Positions 7,371 to 16,555 are shown, numbered from the stretch's first letter. The stretch is 64,000 nt of DNA from Fervidobacterium gondwanense DSM 13020 (GCF_900143265.1 NZ_FRDJ01000004.1:62001-126000); one strand, 5' to 3'. Numbers and translations: made by a program. The notes: a model not told the origin generated them from the letters alone.

Positions 7371-9684
7371 AAATCATGTGGATGATTTTTTAGAAATTTT
7401 GACATATGAAAAAAGGTTTTGGAAAGATTTTTGGGAGAACCTGCCGTTCAAGCCTATAACGGAAAACTATGCAAGTTCCTTCTCGAACTTTTTTGAAAGA
7501 TTATTGAATATCTCAAGGAACGAACTAACAGAGTTTTCTCATGATTACGAAACGAAAAAAGAGTCTTTGAAAGAAGAGCTATCAATTAGAATAAGGCAAC
7601 ACGCTCGAGATTTGGAACTATCCAAAGAAGATTTTGTCGTGTATTTAATCGCAGGTCTTGGAGAGAAAGACTGGATTGTTGTCGATGGTAAGAAGGAAAA
7701 AGTAATCGTATTCGACGTGTTTTCTCTGTGGAGAAAGGGTAAGTTCGACAATTTACCGGATGCAGTCTATCAAGCAGCTGTGCACTTCAGACACGGAGAA
7801 AATGAAGGGAATTATTACGATAAGTCCGAGATTTTCAGCTATTTGAAAGATGAAATTTCGCGTTTAAATGGAACAGATATTTTACAGAAAGTCTGTGAAC
7901 TCCTTGACAGGAACGTTCCTTACTACAACTGGACAGGTTTTTACCTTATGGACGAGGAAGGGATGCTTGTTCTTGGACCATACGTAGGCGAACCAACAGA
8001 ACACGTTAGAATCGCTGTCGGAAAAGGTATCTGTGGCCAAGCTGCTGAGACAAAACTCACATTCGTTGTTCAGGACGTAACACAAGAGACAAATTACCTC
8101 TCTTGTAGCCCACATGTTAAGAGCGAGATAGTCGTTCCAATATTCAGAAACGACGGTTCAGTCTTTGGAGAAATAGACATAGATAGCCACTACAAAGCGC
8201 CATTTGATGAAAGAGACAGAGAATTCTTAGAATGGATTGCACAACAGCTTAGGGTTAAAGTAGTGCATTTTCAAGAGTTCAACAGAAGAATCAAAATAGC
8301 GTATCTTGATAGTTATGTGTCGTATTTATTGAGTGAAATCGTAAAGTACGAAATTCCAATGTCCGTGGATCTTTTCATATATTACGAACCAGAAAAAGTT
8401 CCAGAGAATCTGTACAAATTCTGGAGGATAGCTCGTAAACTTCCAAACGCATATGTAGGTAAGGTAGTCGTTGTAGACAGCGTTGAAGATCAAAAAGTTG
8501 TAATCACATCCACTCACGGCGAGTACACACTTACGTATGAAGCCCTGAATCTTTCAGCATCTGACATAGTTTACAAAATGATTAGAGAAACTACACCTTA
8601 CATTTCAAAAACGCTCTTCGAAATACACCAAAATGCTACAAGATTCGCGCAGAGTTTTGTGAACACCAGTTTGATAACAGAGTATGTCCTTAAACCAGAG
8701 AGCGACATCAATAAAACGTTCTACGCATTCTTAACAGGTATCACTGCGGGCTACTCCGGTTCGTTTAACAGGGCCATGTTCTTCTATCATCGGAATGGAA
8801 ATTTTGTCTTTCAAAAAGCAATAGGTCCTCGGACACTTGAAGAAGCTCAAGAATTGTGGGAAGCAATTGAAGATGTGGAATTAAATATGACTGACTTTCT
8901 CGAAACAGTTTCAAAGGATTTTAAATCTGAAATAGAAATGCTTTACAAAGCAAAAGCCATTCCTGCAAAAATCTTGAACGAGTTCCTCGATGGTGAACCT
9001 CATATAGTCAACAGAAACATATTGCCAACAGTTGCTGACGATTTTGACATCACAAATGAGTTTGCTATCATGGCTTTGAAAAGCGGTGATAGTATTGTTG
9101 GCCTCTTGCTCGCTGACAATAACTTTGACCAGAAGAGTATAACAGATTATCAATTGAGCGTTTTGCAAAATCTCGGAAATTTGATGGTTTTGGTCATCGA
9201 AAACAGGAGATTTTTAGAAACCCTTAAAGAGCGAGCGGAAATCGATGCTCTGACAGAACTTAAAAGCAGAAGGGCTTTTGAGGAATTCATCAGCAACATA
9301 CATCCGAACCAAAGCTTCTCAATAGTTTTCTTAGATCTCAATAAGTTCAAAGTCATAAACGATACCCAAGGACACGAAAAAGGCGATGAAATTTTGCGAG
9401 TTTGGGGTAAATGCGTGAACAATAGTATTAGAAAAGATGATATTGCTTTCCGATATGGAGGCGACGAAGTGGTACTTATCTTAAACACGCTGGAAAAATC
9501 AGATATTGAAAAGGTAGTCCACAGAATAGAAGAGTGTTTTAGGAACTCTACAAGTCTTACGTTCTCTTCTGGAGTTAGTTTCTATCCAAGTGAGGGAGAT
9601 ATCCAACATGTTCTTAGATTAGCTGACGAGCGCTGTTACAGGTCAAAGCTTTTTGGAAAAATAGAATTTCCAAGCCAAAAGTAG
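7354..9684 (+). CDS. fRMsr-like GAF plus GGDEF protein (probable diguanylate cyclase)
   Basis: A 776-residue cytoplasmic signalling protein. An uncharacterised N-terminal region (1-165) precedes a GAF domain (about 165-305) that looks like free methionine-R-sulfoxide reductase: YNWTGFYL, LVLGPYVGEP, GKGICGQAAET, LSCSPHVKSEIVVPI and GEIDIDSH, including two of that enzyme's conserved cysteines. A divergent middle region (about 310-610) follows, then a GGDEF domain (about 620-770) with DALTELKSRRAF, FLDLNKFKVINDTQGHEKGD and YGGDEV, so the catalytic signature is intact. RKDD, five residues before GGDE, matches the product-inhibition I-site RxxD. ATG at 7354 follows AGGGGTGA; a GTG at 7345 is an alternative. 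Confidence 0.85.
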   Translation: MRSLIENHVDDFLEILTYEKRFWKDFWENLPFKPITENYASSFSNFFERLLNISRNELTEFSHDYETKKESLKEELSIRIRQHARDLELSKEDFVVYLIAGLGEKDWIVVDGKKEKVIVFDVFSLWRKGKFDNLPDAVYQAAVHFRHGENEGNYYDKSEIFSYLKDEISRLNGTDILQKVCELLDRNVPYYNWTGFYLMDEEGMLVLGPYVGEPTEHVRIAVGKGICGQAAETKLTFVVQDVTQETNYLSCSPHVKSEIVVPIFRNDGSVFGEIDIDSHYKAPFDERDREFLEWIAQQLRVKVVHFQEFNRRIKIAYLDSYVSYLLSEIVKYEIPMSVDLFIYYEPEKVPENLYKFWRIARKLPNAYVGKVVVVDSVEDQKVVITSTHGEYTLTYEALNLSASDIVYKMIRETTPYISKTLFEIHQNATRFAQSFVNTSLITEYVLKPESDINKTFYAFLTGITAGYSGSFNRAMFFYHRNGNFVFQKAIGPRTLEEAQELWEAIEDVELNMTDFLETVSKDFKSEIEMLYKAKAIPAKILNEFLDGEPHIVNRNILPTVADDFDITNEFAIMALKSGDSIVGLLLADNNFDQKSITDYQLSVLQNLGNLMVLVIENRRFLETLKERAEIDALTELKSRRAFEEFISNIHPNQSFSIVFLDLNKFKVINDTQGHEKGDEILRVWGKCVNNSIRKDDIAFRYGGDEVVLILNTLEKSDIEKVVHRIEECFRNSTSLTFSSGVSFYPSEGDIQHVLRLADERCYRSKLFGKIEFPSQK

Positions 9685-9722
9685 ATTCTCAGCACCGAAA
9701 ATTAGTTAAAGAGGTGTTAAAA

Positions 9723-11513
9723 TTGGAAAAGATGAGCAAAGAAGAAACCAGTAAGGTCCGTAAGAAGAGCGTTTTCTTTAGATTGTTAAAATACTCCTTT
9801 CCCTATATTCACTTACTAATACTCGCGATAGCTATTGTATTGGTCCTGACTTATCTCACACTCATGCCACCACAGATTGTCAGGAAAGCGATAAACACAT
9901 ACATACTTTCCGAAAGTATCTCTCAAAGTGAGCGCTTTTCCGGTATAGCTCATCAATCACTTCTCTTTTTGTTAGTCTCGGGTGGTATATTTTTGTTCGA
10001 ATACCTAAGTATTTTGGTTACAACTTACATCGGTGGTAGGGTCATATACGATGTCAGACGTCAATTGTATGATCACGTTCTGAAACTTCCGATGTCTTTC
10101 TTTGATAGGCACCCAAGTGGTCAGATAACAACAAGAATAACAAGCGATACGCAGAATATTCAGGAGTTCTTCACTTCAGTTATTACAAGCATTGTCAACG
10201 ATGTGTTCTTGCTTTCAGGTGTTATTATAATGATGTGGCGTATAAGTTCGAGATTATTCTTGGATATAGTTTACATATTCCCTATCATTGTTGTTGCAAT
10301 GATAGTTTTTAGATATTTCGACATACGTGCGTATAGAGCTGTGAGAACGGGAATTGCGAAGATTAACGCTTACATAGCTGAAAATCTCGCAGGTATGCCA
10401 GTGACTAAGCTCTTCAATGCAGAAGACTTCAAAAGAAAAGAATTCGACCAGATAAACAAGGAACTTTACAAAGCGCGGATGAACCAGCTTTACGTGTTTG
10501 GTATCTTCAGACCGCTTATTAACTTCCTGTACTATTTGACGTTGTCGCTGATTATCTGGTTCGGTTCAAAATACATACTTGGAAAGATTCTTAATTTCGG
10601 CGACTTGTATGCATTCGTTGCTTATATAGATACATTCATGAGACCTATAGAAGACCTCTCTGAAAAGTATGATATCATCCAGAACACGCTTGCAAGTGGT
10701 GAGAAGATTTTTGCACTTTTGGATGAGCCTCAAGAAGACCAAGGAAATGGTTCTGGAAAGCAGAATGTAGAGAACGGTTTCATAGACTTTGAGAATGTTT
10801 GGTTCAGTTATGATAATAAGAGATGGATTTTACAGGATGTGAACTTATCTTTCAGACCTGGCGAGTTGGTAGCTATCGTCGGCGAGACTGGAGCCGGGAA
10901 AACGACAATAATGAATCTGATAAACGGGATGTACCGCCCACAACAAGGAAAGATACTGATCGACGGTTTTCCACTTGAAGATTACAATATACACACGCTG
11001 AGAAGGCAGGTTTCAGCTGTTCCTCAGGATGTCGTGCTTTTCAGCGGAACACTACTTGATAACATAAGGCTTTTCCATGAAGAGATAAGCGAAGAAGAGG
11101 TACTTGAAGCTTTGCAAAAGGTTAGGGCGCTTGATATAATAAAGCGATTACCAAAAGGGATATACACGGAAATCGTTGAAAGGGGAAAAGGTATCTCAGC
11201 AGGCGAAAGACAACTCATCGCACTTGCAAGGTCCGTCCTCTTCGGTGCGAAGATTTTCATACTCGATGAGGCAACAAGTAACATAGATGTCGAGACAGAA
11301 CATAAGATACAAGAAGCGGTAAGAGAACTATCAAAGGACAACACAGTAATTATGATTGCGCACAGGTTATCAACGGTCGTAGAAGCAGACAGGATAGTCG
11401 TTGTTGCGGATGGCAAGATAGCAGAAGAAGGAAGGCATTCTGATTTGTTAAAACGAAAAGGCGCATATTACAAACTTTACGAAATCCAGTTCTCTAAAGA
11501 AGAGATTGCGTAA
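9723..11513 (+). CDS. ABC exporter, fused membrane and ATPase domains (MdlB/MsbA type)
   Basis: A 596-residue half-transporter of the type I exporter class, working as a dimer to expel lipids, drugs or peptides. Six membrane helices occupy about 20-320, with the coupling-region sequence SFFDRHPSGQITTRI. The ATPase part has Walker A GETGAGKTT (about 386), Q-loop PQDVVLFSGTLLDNI, signature ISAGERQ (about 491), Walker B IFILDEATS (about 511) and the H-loop AHRLSTV. Start is uncertain: TTG at 9723 sits 6 nt after GAGGTG, with ATG 9732 as fallback. No fused peptidase is present. The substrate is unknown; only one half is encoded here, so it is either a homodimer or has a partner elsewhere. Confidence 0.9.
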   Translation: MEKMSKEETSKVRKKSVFFRLLKYSFPYIHLLILAIAIVLVLTYLTLMPPQIVRKAINTYILSESISQSERFSGIAHQSLLFLLVSGGIFLFEYLSILVTTYIGGRVIYDVRRQLYDHVLKLPMSFFDRHPSGQITTRITSDTQNIQEFFTSVITSIVNDVFLLSGVIIMMWRISSRLFLDIVYIFPIIVVAMIVFRYFDIRAYRAVRTGIAKINAYIAENLAGMPVTKLFNAEDFKRKEFDQINKELYKARMNQLYVFGIFRPLINFLYYLTLSLIIWFGSKYILGKILNFGDLYAFVAYIDTFMRPIEDLSEKYDIIQNTLASGEKIFALLDEPQEDQGNGSGKQNVENGFIDFENVWFSYDNKRWILQDVNLSFRPGELVAIVGETGAGKTTIMNLINGMYRPQQGKILIDGFPLEDYNIHTLRRQVSAVPQDVVLFSGTLLDNIRLFHEEISEEEVLEALQKVRALDIIKRLPKGIYTEIVERGKGISAGERQLIALARSVLFGAKIFILDEATSNIDVETEHKIQEAVRELSKDNTVIMIAHRLSTVVEADRIVVVADGKIAEEGRHSDLLKRKGAYYKLYEIQFSKEEIA

Positions 11514-11527
11514 GGAGACTATACAGA

Positions 11528-12433
11528 ATGATTTTGAGAGCCTCATATTGGACTTGGAAAGTGTTAAGTGGTGAGAAGATTCCCGATGAAATGCCAACTG
11601 CATATTTGATGCTCGATGGAAAGTGCATGTACAATTGTTTATACTGTACCCATGCAAGTCTATCATCGAGCGATAACTCATACCTCTCAAGGGTCGTGTG
11701 GAAAGTAATTAGCTTAGAAGACCTACGTGACATCAATAAGAAATTCAAAAGGATATGCGTTCAAACGGTGAATTACAAAGGCTATAAAGAAGATATTCTG
11801 AGTTTGGTTAAACACATAAGAAGTCAGGAAAACGGAAACGGTATACTCGTATCGGTATCAACACGAGTCAAGGATTTCAACGAAATAGACGAAATTCTAA
11901 ACAGCGGTGTTGACCAATTGGGTGTTGCGATAGATGTTGTTTCTGAGGAACACCATAAAGAATACCGTTCTTGGCCTCTTTCGTATACTCTTTCTTTAAT
12001 AGAATACGGCGCAAGAAAATATAATGGCAGGATAACAACTCACATCATTGTTGGACTTGGAGAAAATGACAAGGAACTGAACGAAATGTTCATCAGAATG
12101 AAAGAACTTGGCGTTGAAGTGGCATTATTTGCATTTACACCAGTTAGAGGTACCGCACTTGAAAATCTAAATCCACCTTCCATAGAAAGATACAGAAAAA
12201 TTCAACTTCTGCGTTATCTGATATTTGAAAATTCTGATATTCCAGATGTTGAATTCGATGAAAAGGGATATATCAAAACATTGAATTACCATGGTAAAGA
12301 TACTTCAAAAGCATTTTTGACATCTGGCTGTACTCACTGCACCAGACCATATTATAATGATAGTCCAAGAAATTCGGTTCTGTACAATTATCACAGCGAA
12401 AAATATCTCGAACAAAAGGTTTTTGACACTTAA
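11528..12433 (+). CDS. Radical SAM protein with second C-terminal Cys motif
   Basis: A 301-residue iron-sulfur enzyme using S-adenosylmethionine. The radical SAM motif CMYNCLYC is at about residues 36-43, after an N-terminal segment resembling biotin-synthase-like proteins. A second cysteine pair, SGCTHCTRPYYND (about 275-287), near the C terminus could bind an auxiliary cluster, as in sulfur-inserting enzymes such as the LipS1/LipS2 lipoyl synthases; I recall that resemblance only loosely, so the function is left open. It follows the ABC exporter by 14 nt and precedes fliR by about 30 nt, so it sits inside the same transcription unit, though no common process is evident. Confidence 0.75.
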   Translation: MILRASYWTWKVLSGEKIPDEMPTAYLMLDGKCMYNCLYCTHASLSSSDNSYLSRVVWKVISLEDLRDINKKFKRICVQTVNYKGYKEDILSLVKHIRSQENGNGILVSVSTRVKDFNEIDEILNSGVDQLGVAIDVVSEEHHKEYRSWPLSYTLSLIEYGARKYNGRITTHIIVGLGENDKELNEMFIRMKELGVEVALFAFTPVRGTALENLNPPSIERYRKIQLLRYLIFENSDIPDVEFDEKGYIKTLNYHGKDTSKAFLTSGCTHCTRPYYNDSPRNSVLYNYHSEKYLEQKVFDT

Positions 12434-12463
12434 GACCCCATTTGTTGAAAGGTGTTGAAATTT

Positions 12464-13240
12464 GTGGTCAACACTTGGTATGTTTTATTAGAGCGCTATG
12501 CGTTAAGTTATGCTCTGATACTCTCAAGACTGACAGGGCTGATGGTCATTGCACCATTTTTCGCTGGTTTCTCTCTTCCTCTTGAAATAATGGTCATACT
12601 TCTAATTGCTCTCGGTTACCTAACCCTTATGAACATCCCAATTCTGACAACTATAAACTTGCCACTGCCAACGATTGTTGGATCAGTGGCTTATAATTTT
12701 TTCATAGGTTTCATAATAGGACTGATAGCTTACACGATAGTAAGTTCCGTATATGTTGGAAGCGAAATATTCGGTATACAGTCAGGTTTCAACGTCAGCG
12801 GTTCGTTAGACCCAACCGTTGAGGAATCACCGATAACAAGTGAGTTCATATATCTTATCTCCATCTACATATTTGTCTCGCTTAAGGGGCATCTTGTGCT
12901 TTATGAAGCCCTCGTCAACTCATTTCAAAAGTTTCCGATACTCATTACCGACATACCGTTTAAAGAAATAAATAATCTATATTATAAAGTATTTATCGAC
13001 ACTTTCCTATTTTCACTACAAATAGCCCTCCCGCTGATAGGCTTGATGTTTCTTATCAACGTGTTGTTTGGTATACTTTCAAGGCTTGTGCCACAGATGA
13101 ATGTCTTCATGGTTGCAATGCCAGCTTCCACGATGATTATGTTTCTTTTGATGGTGGTGATGATACCCGTATGGGTAGAGTTGATATCAAAGATGGTTTA
13201 CAAAATGGAACCATATATAGCTCAGCTTCTTTCAAGATAA
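12464..13240 (+). CDS. fliR: Flagellar export apparatus protein FliR
   Basis: A 258-residue inner-membrane component of the flagellar type III export gate, which threads rod, hook and filament subunits out of the cell. Six or so hydrophobic segments run throughout, with ALSYALILSRLTGLMVIAPF near the N terminus and the conserved ESPITSEFIYLISIYIFVS-type central region. GTG at 12464 is chosen because AAAGGTG lies 9 nt upstream; GTG 12452 would overlap that site. The 3' end overlaps flhB by 70 nt. FliP, FliQ and FlhA are not in the window. Confidence 0.92.
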   Translation: MVNTWYVLLERYALSYALILSRLTGLMVIAPFFAGFSLPLEIMVILLIALGYLTLMNIPILTTINLPLPTIVGSVAYNFFIGFIIGLIAYTIVSSVYVGSEIFGIQSGFNVSGSLDPTVEESPITSEFIYLISIYIFVSLKGHLVLYEALVNSFQKFPILITDIPFKEINNLYYKVFIDTFLFSLQIALPLIGLMFLINVLFGILSRLVPQMNVFMVAMPASTMIMFLLMVVMIPVWVELISKMVYKMEPYIAQLLSR

Positions 13241-14319
13241 ATCTCCAACTCTTTGCAGACCCAGATAAAACGGAAAAAGCAACCCCCAGAAAAAGACAAA
13301 AGGCGAGAGAAGAAGGTCAAGTCCCAATTTCCAGAGAGTTCATATCTGGACTTGGCTTCTTGTTCGTGTCGATAATTTTCCTTTTCGTTGGAAAAGCACT
13401 GCTATCTTCACTCATCGATGGTACAATTGCAACTTTTGAAATATCGGATTCAGACCTTAGGACTTTCGAAGATTTTCTACTGTACTCGGTTAAATCATTT
13501 ACTCCAGCGTTTACTGCACTCGCACTGCTTATCTTTGCTGCTGCCATTTTTTCGGTCGTTATAGGGCTTTTACAGACGCGGTTCCTCTTCACACTGAAAA
13601 CCATGAAATTCGACTTCAACAGACTAAATCCTATAAGTGGCTTAAAAAGAATGTTTTCTTTAAGGTCGCTTTTCGAACTTGCAAAAGCTATAGCGAAACT
13701 GCTCATCGTTGGATTTGTCGGATACAGCGTTCTAAAGGGAAACTTCGATAAAATTCTGCTTACCGTAGATTCGGACATCAACGATGGTGTTCTAATAATA
13801 TGGGGTACGTTTACTGAGTTAATCATAAAATGCGCAATTGCATTGATAATAGTATCACTTGGTGATTACTTCTTTTCGAGATACGAGTACGAACAGAATA
13901 TCAAAATGACTAAGCAAGAAGTAAAGGAAGAGTTCAAAGAGATTGAAGGTAACCCAGAAGTGAAAAGACGTCAACGCCAAATCATGATGCAGTATGCTAT
14001 GCACAGAATGATGCAGGAAGTACCAGAAGCAAGTGTAGTGATAACGAACCCAACGCACTTCGCCTGCGCCCTGCGATACGATCCAGAGAAGGACTTCGCA
14101 CCGGTGCTCGTTGCAAAAGGCGTGGACAAAGTCGCTCAGAGAATCATGCAAATCGCAAGAGAAAACGATGTTCCGATAGTTAGAAATCCCAAGCTGGCAA
14201 GAGAAATATACTACAACACTGAATTGGGAGAATCGGTACCAGAAAGGCTATACAAAGCCGTTGCAGAAGTTCTTGCTTATGTATACGCCTTGAGGGAAAA
14301 AAGAGAAACCTTGGGATAA
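13171..14319 (+). CDS. flhB: Flagellar export apparatus protein FlhB
   Basis: A 382-residue gate protein that switches export from hook to filament substrates by self-cleavage. The family N terminus LQLFADPDKTEKATPRKRQK is followed by four membrane helices (about 50-240) and a cytoplasmic domain carrying the autocleavage site NPTH (about 293-296) and the conserved ALRYDPEKDFAPVLVAKG. The only in-frame standard start is ATG 13171, 70 nt inside fliR, giving an N-terminal extension of about 25 residues compared with relatives; a GGTGGTGAT stretch lies upstream. A non-standard start nearer the conserved region cannot be excluded. Confidence 0.92.
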   Translation: MGRVDIKDGLQNGTIYSSASFKINLQLFADPDKTEKATPRKRQKAREEGQVPISREFISGLGFLFVSIIFLFVGKALLSSLIDGTIATFEISDSDLRTFEDFLLYSVKSFTPAFTALALLIFAAAIFSVVIGLLQTRFLFTLKTMKFDFNRLNPISGLKRMFSLRSLFELAKAIAKLLIVGFVGYSVLKGNFDKILLTVDSDINDGVLIIWGTFTELIIKCAIALIIVSLGDYFFSRYEYEQNIKMTKQEVKEEFKEIEGNPEVKRRQRQIMMQYAMHRMMQEVPEASVVITNPTHFACALRYDPEKDFAPVLVAKGVDKVAQRIMQIARENDVPIVRNPKLAREIYYNTELGESVPERLYKAVAEVLAYVYALREKRETLG

Positions 14320-14320
14320 T

Positions 14321-14349
14321 TTTTGATTTTTTTATTTTGATGATATAAT
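14321..14349 (+). promoter_or_regulatory. Probable promoter of the unrecognised gene at 14416
   Basis: TATAAT at 14344-14349 with a weak -35 (TTTTGA, 14321-14326) at 17 nt. Confidence 0.4.
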
Positions 14350-14393
14350 ATCTTTGACTTTGCTTAGCTTTTTTGTTACCTTAAAGTTCAAGG

Positions 14394-14416
14394 CTTCCTC
14401 AAGGGGGGGAAGGAAG
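14394..14416 (+). promoter_or_regulatory. Hairpin covering the ribosome binding site
   Basis: CTTCCT (14394-14399) can pair with AGGAAG (14411-14416), burying the purine-rich ribosome binding region and touching the GTG start. This would limit translation unless melted, for example at high temperature. Inference from sequence only. Confidence 0.35.
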
Positions 14417-15207
14417 TGAAAATATACTTTGATCCTAACTTCATATTCACGGAGTTGCTTGATTACTACGCGCCAGTGATAGTTGATTTGAATGGAAGAT
14501 TATATATCGACTTACATTCGTTCAACATAGTGAATCTTTTGGGACGAAAGCCAAGAAATATATATCAAGGCACATTGAAAGACTGGTTCTTTAACATTTA
14601 TGAATATGACGAAGATATCAATCTTGATATTGAGAACCTTCTGCCATTTACTGCTGAGAATTTTGATAAGTTCAAGATCTCTAACACTCTTTCAATAGAG
14701 CATGTGAAATATACAAATGAATCTTCCAAATTTTTCTTAAAAGTTGAAAACTCGCTGAACAATCTTGAGTGTGTCGTGTCGCTTTCGAATGAATACTTAA
14801 TAAAAAACATAGAAATATTTTCTGACAAATATTTCGAATTCGTTCTTCAAATATTAGTCGGTATTCTTATAAAAGAATTGCTTTCAAAACACAATATCTC
14901 CTCTACGTTCACTCACCCGTTTATTTTCTTGATTAACTTTGCCGGTTCCAAATATGAAGAAGCATATGAAATATTGCAACGCTTAAGGAAAATCAACGAG
15001 AACCTATCAGTAAAGATACAGATAATGTACGAATTTTTCAAGAAGGAGAAATTTCAGCTTGGCAAAATCATCGAAAATACAGAAATTGGAAGCTTTACAA
15101 GGACAATTTACAAATACGGCAATATAGAAGATTTAATAAATGATTTGACAGCTGTTTTAGATACTTTGATCAAACTGATGGATCTTATTTCACCAGAAAA
15201 CGCTTGA
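14416..15207 (+). CDS. Unrecognised protein
   Basis: A 263-residue protein I do not recognise. It is rich in Asn, Ile, Phe, Leu and charged residues, has no signal peptide, no clear membrane helix and no cysteine or histidine cluster that would suggest metal binding. A moderately hydrophobic stretch near residues 135-155 (YFEFVLQILVGILIKELLSK) is more likely a buried helix than a membrane segment. The C-terminal half looks largely helical. GTG at 14416 follows a GGGGGGAAGGAA run. It has its own putative promoter and overlaps the convergent aldehyde dehydrogenase by 23 nt. Codon use looks like its neighbours. Confidence 0.7.
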   Translation: MKIYFDPNFIFTELLDYYAPVIVDLNGRLYIDLHSFNIVNLLGRKPRNIYQGTLKDWFFNIYEYDEDINLDIENLLPFTAENFDKFKISNTLSIEHVKYTNESSKFFLKVENSLNNLECVVSLSNEYLIKNIEIFSDKYFEFVLQILVGILIKELLSKHNISSTFTHPFIFLINFAGSKYEEAYEILQRLRKINENLSVKIQIMYEFFKKEKFQLGKIIENTEIGSFTRTIYKYGNIEDLINDLTAVLDTLIKLMDLISPENA

Positions 15208-16534
15208 ATGAGTCCAAAAACTTGTAAGGTGGATACTTCATTGGCACCTCTATCTTGTTTTTTTCGAAAACAGCTTTTTTGTTAGAGAAAGTCTCGAATG
15301 AATACCTTCCGTGATATTTCCCTATTCCGCTCGTCTTTATTCCACCAAAAGGCAAATCATCTATTACAATATGGCTTATCGTATCGTTTATACTTACTCC
15401 CCCTGCTTTAATCTTTAAAAGCTCGTTTTTTACTTGCTCATCATCCGTGAAAATATACATCGCAAGTGGATACGGATTTTTGGATATAATATATTTCGCT
15501 TCATCAAGTGTATCTACCGTTATCACTGGCAAGATAGGACCGAATATTTCCTCGTTCATAATGCCTGAGTCAAATGGAGGGTTCAAAACTATCGTTGGTG
15601 ATATGTACTTATTGTTCTCATCCACTTCTCCGCCGAGAACAATTCCATCTTTAAATTCTGATAACAACTTCGAGAGCCTTTGAATGTGTTTTTCGTTGAT
15701 TATCCTTCCGTAGAATCTTGAATCTTTCGGATTTTCACCAAAAAAATTAGCTACCCATCTTCTGAATTCGGACAAAAATTCGTCTAAATACACTCTTTCA
15801 ATTATAAGATAATCAGGCGCAATGCAAGTTTGCCCGCAGTTTATAAATTTGCCGTACGCTATCCTCTTTGCTACAAGCGAAATATCCTTTGTCTTGTACA
15901 CAACCGTTGGACTTTTTCCGCCAAGCTCAAGTGTTACTGGCGTTAGTTGTTTTGAAGCATGTTCCATAACTATCTTTCCAACAGCAGGGCTTCCTGTAAA
16001 GAAAATATAGTCAAACGGAAGAGATAACAAGTATTGCGTTTCCTGGACTTCCCCGAGAACCGTAGTGGCATACCTCTCTTCAAAAACTTCTTGAGTTAAC
16101 TTTTTTATCAGAGCAGATGTATGCACTGAGAATTCCGAAGGTTTTATTATTGTTTTGTTGCCAGAAGCGATTGCACCAACAAGTGGCATTATAGAGAGAT
16201 GGAAAGGATAATTCCACGGCGAAATTATCAAAACAGTTCCGTATGGTTCGTAGTATACATAATACCTACCTTGCATCAAGAGACTGAACTTTCTCTTTGG
16301 TTTGGTGAGTCTTTTTAAGTTCTTAATGAAATAATTTATCTCGTTAATAACCATATATATTTCAGTTAAGAACGACTCATCTGCACTTTTGTGAATATCG
16401 TTCCAAAGTGCATCGCATATGTCCTTTTCGTTTGCTAATATCCACTCTTTCAGCTTCTTCAAAAACTCTATCCTCTCATCTACGGTTAGCTCCGGTTGGT
16501 TTTTGACATTCGAGAATATTCTATCTATATTCAT
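15185..16534 (-). CDS. NAD(P)-dependent aldehyde dehydrogenase (ALDH3-like)
   Basis: A 449-residue enzyme oxidising aldehydes to acids. Key residues are in place: the general-base glutamate in LELGGKSP (about 202), the nucleophilic cysteine in NCGQTCIAPDY (about 236), the cofactor-loop IISPWNYPFHL (about 104) and EEIFGPILPV (about 330). The length and the C-terminal basic/aromatic tail (PPYKFLDSFKRFLVK) fit the class 3 group that includes fatty aldehyde dehydrogenases. It lies 21 nt downstream of a lysoplasmalogenase gene in the same direction, whose product would release a fatty aldehyde, so a fatty aldehyde is the likely substrate (inference). ATG follows GGAGGT. Confidence 0.88.
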   Translation of the reverse strand: MNIDRIFSNVKNQPELTVDERIEFLKKLKEWILANEKDICDALWNDIHKSADESFLTEIYMVINEINYFIKNLKRLTKPKRKFSLLMQGRYYVYYEPYGTVLIISPWNYPFHLSIMPLVGAIASGNKTIIKPSEFSVHTSALIKKLTQEVFEERYATTVLGEVQETQYLLSLPFDYIFFTGSPAVGKIVMEHASKQLTPVTLELGGKSPTVVYKTKDISLVAKRIAYGKFINCGQTCIAPDYLIIERVYLDEFLSEFRRWVANFFGENPKDSRFYGRIINEKHIQRLSKLLSEFKDGIVLGGEVDENNKYISPTIVLNPPFDSGIMNEEIFGPILPVITVDTLDEAKYIISKNPYPLAMYIFTDDEQVKNELLKIKAGGVSINDTISHIVIDDLPFGGIKTSGIGKYHGRYSFETFSNKKAVFEKNKIEVPMKYPPYKFLDSFKRFLVK

Positions 16535-16555
16535 GAGTCCATACCTCCAAAGATT

